Of a DNA stretch of 64,000 nt, positions 10,930-23,967 are shown one piece after another. Position numbers and translations under genes: made by a program. Origin of the DNA: Hemibagrus wyckioides (lineage: Eukaryota; Chordata; Actinopteri; Siluriformes; Bagridae); assembly GCF_019097595.1 (NCBI RefSeq), contig NC_080715.1, positions 1,964,573 to 2,028,572 of the forward strand, given 5' to 3'. The notes under the pieces are model-generated. The model did not search any database, was not told the DNA's origin, and was given only the letters and a program-made list of their open reading frames with translations. Every line of letters starts with the position of its first letter. Positions within the stretch are counted from its first letter, which is position 1.

Positions 10930-11135
10930 TCACTGCGCACTGGGTGATTGATCAGAAGATCAGGGTTCAAGTCCCAGCACTAAGCTACTGCTGTTGGGCC
11001 CCTGAGTGAGGCCCTTAACCCTCCCTGCTCCAGGGGGAGTGTCATGACCCTGTGCTCTGACCCTAGCTCCAAAAGCTGGGATGTCTGAAGAAAGAATGCC
11101 ACTGTGCTGTGATGTATATGTGATGAATAAACATT
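10930..11135 (+). mobile_element. tRNA-derived SINE, copy 2
   Basis: A canonical B box GGTTCAAGTCC lies at 10964-10974, preceded by a CTGGGTGATTGATCAGAAG block. It is followed by the shared body (GGGCCCCTGAGTGAGGCCC, CTCCCTGCTCCAGGGG, CCCTGTGCTCTGACCC) and a 3' part, GAAGAAAGAATGCCACTGTG, then TGTATATGTGATGAATAAA. This is the most complete SINE copy in the window and defines the 3' end of the family. Confidence 0.85.
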
Positions 11136-11412
11136 TCTAATCAGTCAGAGATTAGACTTTATCTTCATTTTTTTTCTTTCATTCTGGATCAGATGTGTGA
11201 AATACGGATCAGAGGAACAGATGAACAGTGTGATGAAGTCCAGTCACATTTCCACCAAAAAACTAATCTAATCCTGCGCCAGTGTCAGAGCTGCTGCTCT
11301 AGAGAACCAATCAACAGCTTCTGACCAATCAGAGAGCAGAACTCCACAGCTCTGTGTCCAGCTCCAACATCACTCTGGAATTATTTCTCATTAATCAACT
11401 TCCTGGCTTTGT

Positions 11413-11414
<2 letters not shown>
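11136..11414. other. Intergenic flank with dispersed repeat copy 2
   Basis: The segment at 11268-11345 matches the fragment at 236-312 (TGTCAGAGCTGCTG, then AACAGCTTCTGACCAATCAG). The rest appears unique. Confidence 0.55.
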
Positions 11415-11452
<38 letters not shown>

Positions 11453-11506
11453 CTCTATCTCTCTCATTAAACACTGTATTACTCCCAAACTACACACACA
11501 CGCATA

Positions 11507-11545
<39 letters not shown>

Positions 11546-11595
11546 TCTCTCTCTCATTAAACACTGTATTACTCCCAAACTACACACACACACAT
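11415..11595 (+). repeat. Compound CA/CT microsatellite with 90-bp duplication
   Basis: (CA)n at 11415-11449 and CT runs at 11450-11464 and about 11508-11555 surround a unit that occurs twice, ATTAAACACTGTATTACTCC at about 11466 and again at about 11556. The offset is 90 bp: a two-copy tandem duplication seeded in microsatellite. Confidence 0.9.
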
Positions 11596-11651
11596 TTTTT
11601 AAACTCATTTCAACTCAATTTTTTTTCTGTAGCTCATAAAAAGTCCAAGCT

Positions 11652-11652
11652 T

Positions 11653-11712
<60 letters not shown>
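11652..11712 (+). repeat. (TTTA)n microsatellite
   Basis: About 15 near-perfect tetranucleotide copies. Confidence 0.95.
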
Positions 11713-11713
<1 letters not shown>

Positions 11714-12847
11714 AATCTCTTTAAATCTTTCTACCTCTTTTCTAGAGCTCAGAGATAAAGCTGTATTCATTTAAATATTCTTTCTTTCTCTTTGTCTCTT
11801 GAGTCTGTAATAACATTTATATTATTATTTATATTTAATATTTATAAAATTAATAAAAAGTTCAGGAATAAGTCTGTGTTTTGATCTGGAGATCTCTTCT
11901 AGAGATGATTTTTTATAAATCCTCTAATATTCTACTTTATAATTGTATTTTATTTCTCTTTGTAACTTCTCGAGTGTATTCTCTCAGTATATTTTGTGTT
12001 TCTCGCTCAGGTCTAGAGCTCATAAATAGCAGAGTGTTTGTGTTAGAATAATATTGAAGATTTCTCTGGGTCACTTCTGGAGCTGTGAGTGCCTCTGTGT
12101 TGTGAGGAGGAAAGAGGCGGTCTCTCGGGATGCGAGTGTTAATGGCCACCATCAGCTCCTCTGGCTGTTGGATCAATGTCAGCACAAATTTCCAGATTGC
12201 TTTCCAACCTATCTGTGATTGGGCTTTAATAGGTTATTGAGCGGCGGGCGTTTAGGGAGCGCGGGGGCGATATTTCAGGATATCGACAAATCACATCCAC
12301 ACAACCTTCTCATTAGCATAGATCAGGACAAAGAGCATTAATCTTCTACAGCGCTGATGGAGAGAGTTCAGATCTCACACCAACGCTGGATAAACTCTTA
12401 ACCTTCTGTGGGAAAAGTTCACACAAACCCCGGTCTCACAGCACCCGCTAACACACACTGTAGTGATGACGTCACTCTGGTCCAGGGAAAGAGCAGTGAG
12501 GAACTGGACTCACGATCATGAAGTTCTCGGGTCAAATCCCAAGCAGTCCCTGACCTTTAACCCTCACCTGTTCAGGTGCATCCTGTCGCAATTAGCCTGA
12601 AGAGTAAAATGGCGTCTGTGGTTTACTGAAGGACCTCGACATCAGCCATCAGCAGCTTCATCTCACATTAATGAGCAGGAACATGTCAGTGATGCCATTT
12701 CCTGTTTCTCTTATTGGCCTTTAGCAAGGCAGGTTTCATTTCCCAGATGAAGTCATGATTATGCAAATTAGGAATGACATCACTACACTGTCTCTACCTG
12801 TGTCTGTGCAGTGGGTGTGGCCTAACTATTTAATATTTAATAATTCA
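11713..12847. other. Single-copy-like DNA upstream of the giant array
   Basis: No gene is recognised. The minus frame at 11937-12185 has no domain. 12060-12320 has little simple repeat and contains GGGCTTTAATAGGTTATTG and a short CpG-richer patch (GCGGCGGGCG...). It could be conserved non-coding sequence, but that is a guess. The last 80 bp lead directly into array C. Confidence 0.5.
12508..12605 (+). mobile_element. Degenerate SINE fragment, copy 3
   Basis: GAACTGGACTCACGATCATG, a B-box-like GGGTCAAATCCC, then CCTTTAACCCTCACCTG preserve the block order of the SINEs at 6805 and 10930, with many changes and a missing 3' half. Confidence 0.5.
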
Positions 12848-13929
12848 GTGTGTGTGTTACTTCAGTGTGTGTTACTTCAGTGTGTGTGTGTGTGTTACTT
12901 CAGTGTGTGTGTGTGTTACTTCAGTGTGTGTTACTTCAGTCTCTGTGTGTTACTTCAGTGTGTGTTACTTCAGTGTGTGTGTGTTACTTCAGTGTGTGTT
13001 ACTTCAGTCTCTGGGTGTTACTTCAGTGTGTGTTACTTCAGTGTCTGTGTGTTACTTCAGTGTCTGTGTGTTACTTCAGTGTGTTACTTCAGTGTGTGTT
13101 ACTTCAGTGTGTCTGTGTTTAACTTCAATGTGTGTGTGTGTGTTACTTCAGTGTGTGTGTGTTACTTCAGTGTGTGTGTGTGTGTTACTTCAGTGTGTGT
13201 TACTTCAGTCTGTGTGTGTGTTACTTCAGTGTGTGTGTTACTTCAGTGTGTGTTACTTCAGTCTCTGTGTGTTACTTCAGTGTGTGTTACTTCAGTGTGT
13301 GTGTGTTACTTCAGTGTGTGTTACTTCAGTCTCTGTGTGTTACTTCAGTGTGTGTTACTTCAGTGTGTTTTACTTCAGTGTCTGTGTATAACTTCAGTGT
13401 GTGTTACTTCAGTGTGTGTGTGTGTGTGTTACTTCAGTGTGTGTGTGTGTTACTTCAGTGTGTGTTACTTCAGTGTCTGTGTATAACTTCAGTGTGTGTT
13501 ACTTCAGTGTGTGTGTGTGTGTGTGTTACTTCAGTGTGTGTGTTACTTCAGTGTGTGTGTGTGTGTGTTACTTCAGTGTGTGTGTGTTACTTCAGTGTGT
13601 GTGTGTGTGTGTTACTTCAGTGTGTGTTACTTCAGTCTGTGTGTGTTACTTCAGTGTGTGTGTTACTTCAGTGTGTGTTACTTCAGTGTGTTTTACTTCA
13701 GTGTCTGTGTATAACTTCAGTGTGTGTTACTTCAGTGTGTGTGTGTTACTTCAGTGTGTTTTACTTCAGTGTCTGTGTATAACTTCAGTGTGTGTTACTT
13801 CAGTGTGTGTTACTTCAGTGTGTGTGTGTTACTTCAGTGTGTGTTACTTCAGTGTCTGTGTATAACTTCAGTGTGTGTTACTTCAGTGTGTGTTACTTCA
13901 GTGTGTGTGTGTGTGTTACTTCAGTGTGT

Positions 13930-16486
13930 GTGTGTGTTACGTCAGTGTGTGTTACTTCAGTCTGTGTGTGTGTTACTTCAGTGTGTGTGTTACTTCAGTG
14001 TGTGTTACTTCAGTGTGTATTACTTCAGTGTCTGTGTATAACTTCAGTGTGTGTTACTTCAGTGTGTGTTACTTCAGTGTGTGTGTGTGTTACTTCAGTG
14101 TGTGTTACTTCAGTGTCTGTGTGTTACTTCAGTGTCTGTGTGTTACTTCAGTGTGTGTGTGTGTTACTTCAGTGTGTTTTACTTCAGTGTGTGTGTTACT
14201 TCAGTGTGTCTTACTTCAGTGTGTCTGTTACTTCAGTGTGTTTTACTTCAGTGTGTGTGTTACTTCAGTGTGTGTGTTACTTCAGTGTGTGTTACTTCAG
14301 TGTGTGTGTGTTACTTCAGTGTGTGTGTGTGTGTTACTTCAGTGTGTGTTACTTCAGTCTGTGTGTGTGTTACTTCAGTGTGTGTGTTACTTCAGTGTGT
14401 TTTACTTCAGTGTCTGTGTATAACTTCAGTGTGTGTTACTTCAGTGTGTGTGTGTGTGTGTGTGTTACTTCAGTGTGTGTTACTTCAGTGTGTTTTACTT
14501 CAGTGTCTGTGTATAACTTCAGTGTGTGTTACTTCAGTGTGTGTGTGTGTGTGTTACTTCAGTGTGTGTTACTTCAGTGTGTTTAACTTCAGTGTGTGTG
14601 TGTGTGTGTTACTTCAGTGTGTGTGTGTGTTACTTCAGTGTGTTTAACTTCAATGTGTGTGTGTGTTACTTCAGTGTGTGTTACTTCAGTGTGTGTGTAA
14701 CTTCAATGTGTGTGTGTGTTACTTCAGTGGCTGTGTGTTACTTCAGTGTGTGTGTGTTACTTCAGTGTCTGTGTGTTACTTCAGTGTGTGTTACTTGTGT
14801 GTGTGTGTGTGTTACTTCAGTGTGTGTGTGTGTTACGTCAGTGTGTGTTACTTCAGTCTGTGTGTGTGTTACTTCAGTGTGTGTGTTACTTCAGTGTGTG
14901 TTACTTCAGTGTGTATTACTTCAGTGTCTGTGTATAACTTCAGTGTGTGTTACTTCAGTGTGTGTTACTTCAGTGTGTGTGTGTGTGTTACTTCAGTGTG
15001 TGTTACTTCAGTGTGTGTGTGTTACTTCAGTGTGTGTGTATAACTTCAGTGTGTGTTACTTCAGTGTGTGTTACTTCAGTGTGTGTGTGTGTGTTACTTC
15101 AGTGTGTGTTACTTCAGTGTGTGTGTGTGTTACTTCAGTGTGTGTGTAACTTCAGTGTGTGTGTGTTACTTCAGTGTTGGTGTGTGTGTGTTACTTCAGT
15201 GTGTGTTACTTCAGTGTGTGTGTGTGTGTGTGTGTTACTTCAGTGTGTGTTACTTCAGTCTGTGTGTGTGTTACTTTAGTGTGTGTGTTACTTCAGTGTG
15301 TGTTACTTCAGTGTGTGTTACTTCGGTCTGTGTGTGTGTGTTACTTCAGTGTGTGTTACTTCGGTCTGTGTGTGTGTGTGTGTGTGTGTTACTTCAGTGT
15401 GTGTTACTTCGGTCTGTGTGTGTGTGTTACTTCAGTGTGTGTGTGTGTGTGTGTTACTTCAGTGTAACTTCAGTCTGTGTGTGTGTTACTTCAGTGGCTG
15501 TGTGTTACTTCAGTGTGTGTGTGTGTGTTACTTCAGTGTGTGTTACTTCGGTCTGTGTGTGTGTGTTACTTCAGTGTGTTACTTCAGTCTGTGTGTGTGT
15601 TACTTCAGTATGTGTTACTTCAGTGTGTGTTACTTCAGTCTGTGTGTGTGTTACTGTAGTGTGTGTGTGTTACTTCAGTGTGTGTTACTTCAGTGTGTGT
15701 GTGTGTGTTACTTCAGTGTGTGTGTGTTACTTCAGTGTCTGTGTATAACTTCAGTGTGTGTTACTTCAGTGTGTGTTACTTCAGTATGTGTGTGTGTGTG
15801 TTACTTCAGTGTGTGTGTGTGTTACGTCAGTGTGTGTTACTTCAGTCTGTGTGTGTGTTACTTCAGTGTGTGTGTTACTTCAGTGTGTGTTACTTCAGTG
15901 TGTATTACTTCAGTGTCTGTGTATAACTTCAGTGTGTGTTACTTCAGTGTGTGTTACTTCAGTGTGTGTGTGTGTTACTTCAGTGTGTGTTACTTCAGTG
16001 TGTGTGTGTGTTACTTCAGTGTGTGTATAACTTCAGTGTGTGTTACTTCAGTGTGTGTTACTTCAGTGTGTGTGTGTGTGTTACTTCAGTGTGTGTTACT
16101 TCAGTGTGTGTGTGTGTTACTTCAGTGTGTGTGTAACTTCAGTGTGTGTGTGTGTGTTACTTCAGTGTGTTTTACTTCAGTGTACCTGTGTGTTACTTCA
16201 GTGTGTGTGTGTTACTTCAGTGTGTTTTACTTCAGTGTGCCTGTGTGTTACTTCAGTGAGTGTTACTTCAGTCTCTGTGTGTTACTTCAGTGTGTGTTAC
16301 TTCAGTGTCTGTGTGTTACTTCAGTGTGTGTTACTTCAGTGTGTGTGTGTGTGTGTGTTACTTCAGTGTGTGTTACTTCAGTCTGTGTGTGTGTTACTTT
16401 AGTGTGTGTGTTACTTCAGTGTGTGTTACTTCAGTGTGTGTTACTTCGGTCTGTGTGTGTGTGTTACTTCAGTGTGTGTTACTTCG

Positions 16487-16524
<38 letters not shown>

Positions 16525-17400
16525 TCAGTGTGTGTTACTTCGGTCTGTGTGTGTGTGTTACTTCAGTGTGTGTGTGTGTGTGTTACTTCAGTGTAACTTC
16601 AGTCTGTGTGTGTGTTACTTCAGTGTGTGTGTGTGTGTGTGTTACTTCAGTGTGTGTTACTTCGGTCTGTGTGTGTGTGTTACTTCAGTGTGTTACTTCA
16701 GTCTGTGTGTGTGTTACTTCAGTATGTGTTACTTCAGTGTGTGTGTGTTACTTCAGTGTGTGTTACTGTAGTGTGTGTGTGTTACTTCAGTGTGTGTTAC
16801 TTCAGTGTGTGTGTGTGTGTGTTACTTCAGTGTGTGTGTGTTACTTCAGTGTCTGTGTATAACTTCAGTGTGTGTTACTTCAGTGTGTGTTACTTCAGTA
16901 TGTGTGTGTGTGTTACTTCAGTGTGTGTGTGTGTTACATCAGTGTGTGTTACTTCAGTCTGTGTGTGTGTTACTTCAGTGTGTGTGTTACTTCAGTGTGT
17001 GTTACTTCAGTGTGTATTACTTCAGTGTCTGTGTATAACTTCAGTGTGTGTTACTTCAGTGTGTGTTACTTCAGTGTGTGTGTGTGTTACTTCAGTGTGT
17101 GTTACTTCAGTGTGTGTGTAACTTCAGTGTGTGTGTATAACTTCAGTGTGTGTTACTTCAGTGTGTGTTACTTCAGTGTGTGTGTGTGTGTTACTTCAGT
17201 GTGTGTTACTTCAGTGTGTGTGTGTGTTACTTCAGTGTGTGTGTAACTTCAGTGTGTGTGTGTGTGTTACTTCAGTGTGTTTTACTTCAGTGTACCTGTG
17301 TGTTACTTCAGTGTGTGTGTGTTACTTCAGTGTGTTTTACTTCAGTGTGCCTGTGTGTTACTTCAGTGAGTGTTACTTCAGTCTCTGTGTGTTACTTCAG
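13930..17400 (+). repeat. Higher-order units of about 0.9-1.1 kb in array C
   Basis: A marker variant TTACRTCA followed by the same order of variants, including a TATTACTTCAG and then a TATAACTTCAG unit, occurs at 13937, 14833, 15822 and (as TTACATCA) 16934. The spacings are about 896, 989 and 1112 bp. The TGTACCTGTG variant at 16181 and 17291 gives 1110 bp. So the last two blocks are about 1.11-kb repeats, and earlier ones are shorter versions with indels. Confidence 0.8.
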
Positions 17401-19314
17401 TGTGTGTTACTTCAGTGTCTGTGTGTTACTTCAGTGTCTGTGTGTTACTTCAGTGTGTGTTACTTCAGTGTCTGTGTGTTACTTCAGTGTCTGTGTGTTA
17501 CTTCAGTGTGTGTTACTTCAGTGTGTGTGTTACTTTAGTGTGTCTGTGTGTAACTTCAGTGTGTGTGTGTGTGTGTTACTTCAGTGTGTTTTACTTCAGT
17601 GTGTCTGTGTGTTACTTCAGTGTGTGTGTGTTACTTCAGTGTGTTTTACTTCAGTGTCTGTGTGTTACTTCAGTGTGTGTGTTACTTCAATGTGTTTTAC
17701 TTCAGTGTGTGTGTGTTACTTCAGTGTCTATGTATAACTTCAGTGTGTGTTACTTCAGTGTGTGTTACTTCAGTGTGTGTGTGTGTGTTACTTCAGTGTG
17801 TGTTACTTCAGTCTGTGTGTGTGTTACTTCAGTGTGTGTGTTACTTCAGTGTGTGTTACTTCAGTGTGTGTTACTTCAGTGTGTGTGTGTGTTACTTCAG
17901 TGTGTGTTACTTCAGTATCTGTGTATAACTTCAGTGTGTATAACTTCAGTGTGTGTTACTTCAGTGTCTGTGTATAACTTCAGTGTGTGTTACTTCAGTG
18001 TGTGTTACTTCAGTCTGTGTGTGTGTTACTTCAGTGTGTGTGTGTGTGTGTGTTACTTCAGTGTGTGCGTAACTTCAGTGTGTGTGTGTTACTTCAGTGT
18101 GCGTGTGTGTGTGTGTGTCTTCAGTGTGTTTTACTTCAGTTTGTGTAACTTCAGTCTGTGTGTGTGTTACTTCAATGTGTGTTACTTCGGTGAGTGTGTT
18201 ACTTCAGTGTGTGTGTGTTACTTCAGTGTGTGTTACTTCAGTGTGTGTGTGTCACTTCAGTGTGTGTTACTTCAGTCTGTGTGTGTGTTACTTCAGTGTG
18301 TGTTACTTCGGTGTGTGTGTTACTTCAGTGTGTGTTATTTCAGTGTGTGTGTGTTACTTCAGTGTGTGTTACTTCGGTGTGTTTGTTACTTCAGTGTGTG
18401 TGTGTTACTTCAGTGTGTGTGTGTGTGTGTTACTTCAGTGTGTGTTACTTCAGTCTGTGTGTGTGTTACTTCAGTGTGTGTTACTTCAGTGTGTGTTACT
18501 TCGGTCTGTGTGTGTGTGTTACTTCAGTGTGTGTGTGTGTTACTTCAGTGTGTTACTTCAGTCTGTGTGTGTGTTACTTCAGTGTGTGTTACTTCAGTGT
18601 GTGTTACTTCAGTGTGTGTTACTTCGGTCTGTGTGTCTGTGTTACTTCAGTGTGTGTGTGTGTTACTTCAGTGTGTTACTTCAGTCTGTGTGTGTGTTAC
18701 TTCAGTGTGTGTGTGTGTGTGTGTGTTACTTCAGTGTGTGTGTGTGTGTTACTTCAGTGTGTGTGTTATTTCAGTGTGTGTGTGTTACTTCAGTGTGTGT
18801 GTTACTTCAGTGTGTGTGTGTGTGTTACTTCAGTGTGTGTGTGTTACTTCAGTGTGTTACTTCAGTCTGTGTGTGTGTTACTTCAGTGTGTGTTACTTCA
18901 GTGTGTTACTTCAGTGTGTGTGTGTGTTACTTCAGTGTGTGTTACTTCAGTGTGTGTTACTTCAGTGTGTTACTTTAGTGTGTGTGTGTGTGTTACTTCA
19001 GTGTGTGTGTGTTACTTCAGTGTGTTTGTGTTACTTCAGTGTGTGTGTGTGTGTGTGTTACTTCAGTGTGTGTTACTTCAGTCTGTGTGTGTGTTACTTC
19101 AGTGTGTGTTACTTCAGTGTGTGTTACTTCAGTCTGTGTGTGTGTTACTTCAGTGTGTGTTACTTCAGTGTGTATTACTTCAATGTGTTACTTCAGTCTG
19201 TGTGTTACTTCGGTCTGTGTGTGTGTTACTTCAGTGTGTGTGTGTGTGTTACTTCAGTGTGTTACTTCAGTCTGTGTGTGTGTTACTTCAGTATGTGTTA
19301 CTTCAGTGTGTGTG

Positions 19315-21644
19315 TGTTACTTCAGTGTGTGTTACTTCAGTGTGTGTGTGTGTGTTACTTCAGTGTGTGTGTGTTACTTCAGTGTGTGTGTGTTACTTCA
19401 GTGTGTGTTACTTCAGTGTGTGTGTGTGTGTTACTTCAATGTCTGTGTATAACTTCAGTGTGTGTTACTTCAGTGTGTGTGTGTTACTTCAGTGTGTGTT
19501 ACTTCAGTGTGTGTGTTACTTCAGTGTGTCTGTGTGTAACTTCAGTGTGTTTTACTTCAGTGTCTGTGTGTAACTTCAGTGTGTGTGTGTTACTTTAGTG
19601 TGTTTTACTTCAGTGTGTCTGTGTTACTTCAGTGTATGTGTGTTACTTCAGTGTGTGTTACTTCAGTGTCTGTGTGTTACTTCAGTGTGTGTTACTTCAG
19701 TGTCTGTGTGTTACTTCAGTGTGTGTTACTTCAGTCTCTGTGTGTTACTTCAGTGTGTGTTACTTCAGTGTGTGTGTGTGTTACTTCAGTGTGTTTTACT
19801 TCAGTGTGTCTGTGTGTTACTTCAGTGTCTGTGTGTAACTTCAGTGTCTGTGTGTTACTTCAGTGTCTGTGTGTAACTTCAGTGTCTGTGTGTTACTTCA
19901 GTGTGTTTTACTTCATTGTCTGTGTGTTACTTCAGTGTCTGTGTGTAACTTCATTGTCTGTGTGTTACTTCAGTGTCTGTGTGTAACTTCAGTGTCTGTG
20001 TGTTACTTCAGTGTCTGTGTGTAACTTCAGTGTCTGTGTGTTACTTCAGTGTGTTTTACTTCAGTGTCTGTGTGTAACTTCAGTGTCTGTGTGTTACTTC
20101 AGTGTGTGTGTTACTTCAGTGTGTTTTAATTCAGTGTGTCTGTGTGTTACTTCAGTGTCTGTGTGTTACTTCAGTGTGTCTGTGTGTAACTTCAGTGTGT
20201 GTGTGTGTGTGTGTGTTACTTCAGTGTGTTTTACTTCAGTGTGTCTGTGTGTTACTTCATTGTCTGTGTGTTACTTCATTGTCTGTGTGTTACTTCAGTG
20301 TGTTTTACTTCAGTGTGTGTGTTACTTCAGTGTGTGTGTTACTTCAGTGTGTGTGTTACTTCAGTGTGTGTTACTTCAGTCTGTGTGTGTTACTTCTGTG
20401 TGTGTTTTACTTCAGTGTGTGTGTGTGTGTTACTTCAGTGTGTGTGTGTGTGTGTTACTTCAGTGTGTGTGTTACTTCAGTGTGTGTGTGTGTGTTACTT
20501 CAGTGTGTGTGTGTTACTTCAGTGTGTTACTTCAGTCTCTGTGTGTTATTTCAGTGTGTGTTACTTCAGTCTGTGTGTGTTACTTCTGTGTGTGTTTTAC
20601 TTCAGTGTGTTTTACTTCAGTGTGTGTGTTATTTCAGTGTGTGTGTGTGTGTGTTACTTCAGTGTGTGTGTTAATTCAGTGTGTGTGTTACTTCAGTGTG
20701 TTTTACTTCAGTGTGTGTGTGTGTTACTTCAGTGTGTTTTACTTCAGTGTGTGTGTTATTTCAGTGTGTGTGTGTGTGTGTTACTTCAGTGTGTGTGTTA
20801 CTTCAGTGTGTGTGTGTGTGTTACTTCAGTGTGTGTGTGTTACTTCAGTGTGTTACTTCAGTCTCTGTGTGTAATTTCAGTGTGTTTTACTTCAGTGTGT
20901 CTGTGTGTTACTTTAGTGTGTGTTACTTCAGTGTGTGTTACTTCAGTGTGTTACTTCAGTGTCTGTGTGTTACTTCAGTGTGTGTTACTTCAGTGTCTGT
21001 GTGTAACTTCAGTGTCTGTGTGTTACTTCAGTGTGTGTTACTTCAGTGTGTGTGTTACTTCAGTGTGTCTGTGTGTAACTTCAGTGTGTGTGTGTGTGTG
21101 TGTGTGTTACTTTAGTGTGTTTTACTTCAGTGTGTCTGTGTGTTACTTCATTGTCTGTGTGTTACTTCAGTGTGTGTGTGTTACTTCAGTGTGTTTTACT
21201 TCAGTGTGTGTGTTACTTCAGTGTGTTTTACTTCAGTTTGTCTGTGTGTTACTTCAGTGTGTGTTACTTCAGTGTCTGTGTGTAACTTCAGTGTGTTTTA
21301 CTTCAGTGTGTGTGTGTTATTACTTCAGTGTGTGTGTGTGTGTGTGTGTTACTTCAGTGTGTGTGTTACTTCAGTGTGTGTGTGTGTGTGTGTTACTTCA
21401 GTTTGTGTGTTACTTCAGCGTGTTACTTCAGTCTCTGTGTGTTACTTCAGTGTGTGTGTGTAACCTCAGTGTGTGTGTGTGTGTTACTTCAGTGTGTGTG
21501 TGTTACTTCAGTGTGTGTTACTTCAGTGTGTGTGTATGTTACTTCAGTGTGTGTTACTTCAGTGTGTGTGTATGTTACTTCAGTGTGTGTTACTTCAGTG
21601 TGTGTGTGTGTTACTTCAGTGTGTGTGTTACTTCAGTGTGTGTG
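19315..21644 (+). repeat. Array C higher-order repeat, 2.33-kb copy 1
   Basis: The order of core and TG variants, including TTACTTCAATG, the TTCATTGTC variants, TTAATTCAG and ACTTCTGTGTGTG, repeats at an offset of 2330 bp in copy 2. It carries at least one private substitution (TGTATGTG near 19634, where the later copies have TGTCTGTG). In its last part (about 21230-21320) it differs from copies 2 and 3. Boundaries are approximate. Confidence 0.82.
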
Positions 21645-23967
21645 TGTTACTTCAGTGTGTGTTACTTCAGTGTGTGTGTGTGTGTTACTTCAGTGTGTGT
21701 GTGTTACTTCAGTGTGTGTGTGTTACTTCAGTGTGTGTTACTTCAGTGTGTGTGTGTGTGTTACTTCAATGTCTGTGTATAACTTCAGTGTGTGTTACTT
21801 CAGTGTGTGTGTGTTACTTCAGTGTGTGTTACTTCAGTGTGTGTGTTACTTCAGTGTGTCTGTGTGTAACTTCAGTGTGTTTTACTTCAGTGTCTGTGTG
21901 TAACTTCAGTGTGTGTGTGTTACTTTAGTGTGTTTTACTTCAGTGTGTCTGTGTTACTTCAGTGTCTGTGTGTTACTTCAGTGTGTGTTACTTCAGTGTC
22001 TGTGTGTTACTTCAGTGTGTGTTACTTCAGTGTCTGTGTGTTACTTCAGTGTGTGTTACTTCAGTCTCTGTGTGTTACTTCAGTGTGTGTTACTTCAGTG
22101 TGTGTGTGTGTTACTTCAGTGTGTTTTACTTCAGTGTGTCTGTGTGTTACTTCAGTGTCTGTGTGTAACTTCAGTGTCTGTGTGTTACTTCAGTGTCTGT
22201 GTGTAACTTCAGTGTCTGTGTGTTACTTCAGTGTGTTTTACTTCATTGTCTGTGTGTTACTTCAGTGTCTGTGTGTAACTTCATTGTCTGTGTGTTACTT
22301 CAGTGTCTGTGTGTAACTTCAGTGTCTGTGTGTTACTTCAGTGTCTGTGTGTAACTTCAGTGTCTGTGTGTTACTTCAGTGTGTTTTACTTCAGTGTCTG
22401 TGTGTAACTTCAGTGTCTGTGTGTTACTTCAGTGTGTGTGTTACTTCAGTGTGTTTTAATTCAGTGTGTCTGTGTGTTACTTCAGTGTCTGTGTGTTACT
22501 TCAGTGTGTCTGTGTGTAACTTCAGTGTGTGTGTGTGTGTGTGTGTGTTACTTCAGTGTGTTTTACTTCAGTGTGTCTGTGTGTTACTTCATTGTCTGTG
22601 TGTTACTTCATTGTCTGTGTGTTACTTCAGTGTGTTTTACTTCAGTGTGTGTGTTACTTCAGTGTGTGTGTTACTTCAGTGTGTGTGTTACTTCAGTGTG
22701 TGTTACTTCAGTCTGTGTGTGTTACTTCTGTGTGTGTTTTACTTCAGTGTGTGTGTGTGTGTTACTTCAGTGTGTGTGTGTGTGTGTTACTTCAGTGTGT
22801 GTGTTACTTCAGTGTGTGTGTGTGTGTTACTTCAGTGTGTGTGTGTTACTTCAGTGTGTTACTTCAGTCTCTGTGTGTTATTTCAGTGTGTGTTACTTCA
22901 GTCTGTGTGTGTTACTTCTGTGTGTGTTTTACTTCAGTGTGTTTTACTTCAGTGTGTGTGTTATTTCAGTGTGTGTGTGTGTGTGTTACTTCAGTGTGTG
23001 TGTTAATTCAGTGTGTGTGTTACTTCAGTGTGTTTTACTTCAGTGTGTGTGTGTGTTACTTCAGTGTGTTTTACTTCAGTGTGTGTGTTATTTCAGTGTG
23101 TGTGTGTGTGTGTTACTTCAGTGTGTGTGTTACTTCAGTGTGTGTGTGTGTGTTACTTCAGTGTGTGTGTGTTACTTCAGTGTGTTACTTCAGTCTCTGT
23201 GTGTAATTTCAGTGTGTTTTACTTCAGTGTGTCTGTGTGTTACTTTAGTGTGTGTTACTTCAGTGTGTGTTACTTCAGTGTGTTACTTCAGTGTCTGTGT
23301 GTTACTTCAGTGTGTGTTACTTCAGTGTCTGTGTGTAACTTCAGTGTCTGTGTGTTACTTCAGTGTGTGTTACTTCAGTGTGTGTGTTACTTCAGTGTGT
23401 CTGTGTGTAACTTCAGTGTGTGTGTGTGTGTGTGTGTGTTACTTTAGTGTGTTTTACTTCAGTGTGTCTGTGTGTTACTTCATTGTCTGTGTGTTACTTC
23501 AGTGTGTGTGTGTTACTTCAGTGTGTTTTACTTCAGTGTGTGTGTTACTTCAGTGTGTTTTACTTCAGTCTGTGTGTAACTTCAGTGTGTGTTACTTCAG
23601 TCTGTGTGTGTTACTTCTGTGTGTGTTTTACTTCAGTGTGTTTTACTTCAGTGTGTGTGTGTGTGTGTGTGTTACTTCAGTGTGTGTGTTACTTCAGTGT
23701 GTGTGTGTGTGTGTTACTTCAGTGTGTGTGTGTTACTTCAGTGTGTTACTTCAGTCTCTGTGTGTTACTTCAGTGTGTGTGTGTAACCTCAGTGTGTGTG
23801 TGTGTGTTACTTCAGTGTGTGTGTGTTACTTCAGTGTGTGTTACTTCAGTGTGTGTGTATGTTACTTCAGTGTGTGTTACTTCAGTGTGTGTGTATGTTA
23901 CTTCAGTGTGTGTTACTTCAGTGTGTGTGTGTGTTACTTCAGTGTGTGTGTTACTTCAGTGTGTGTG
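21645..23967 (+). repeat. Array C higher-order repeat, 2.32-kb copy 2
   Basis: Matches copy 1 at +2330 bp and copy 3 at -2323 bp; indels are mostly whole TG dinucleotides. In the 23560-23640 region it shares the ACTTCTGTG variant block with copy 3 but not with copy 1. Copies 2 and 3 are therefore the most recent pair. Confidence 0.82.
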
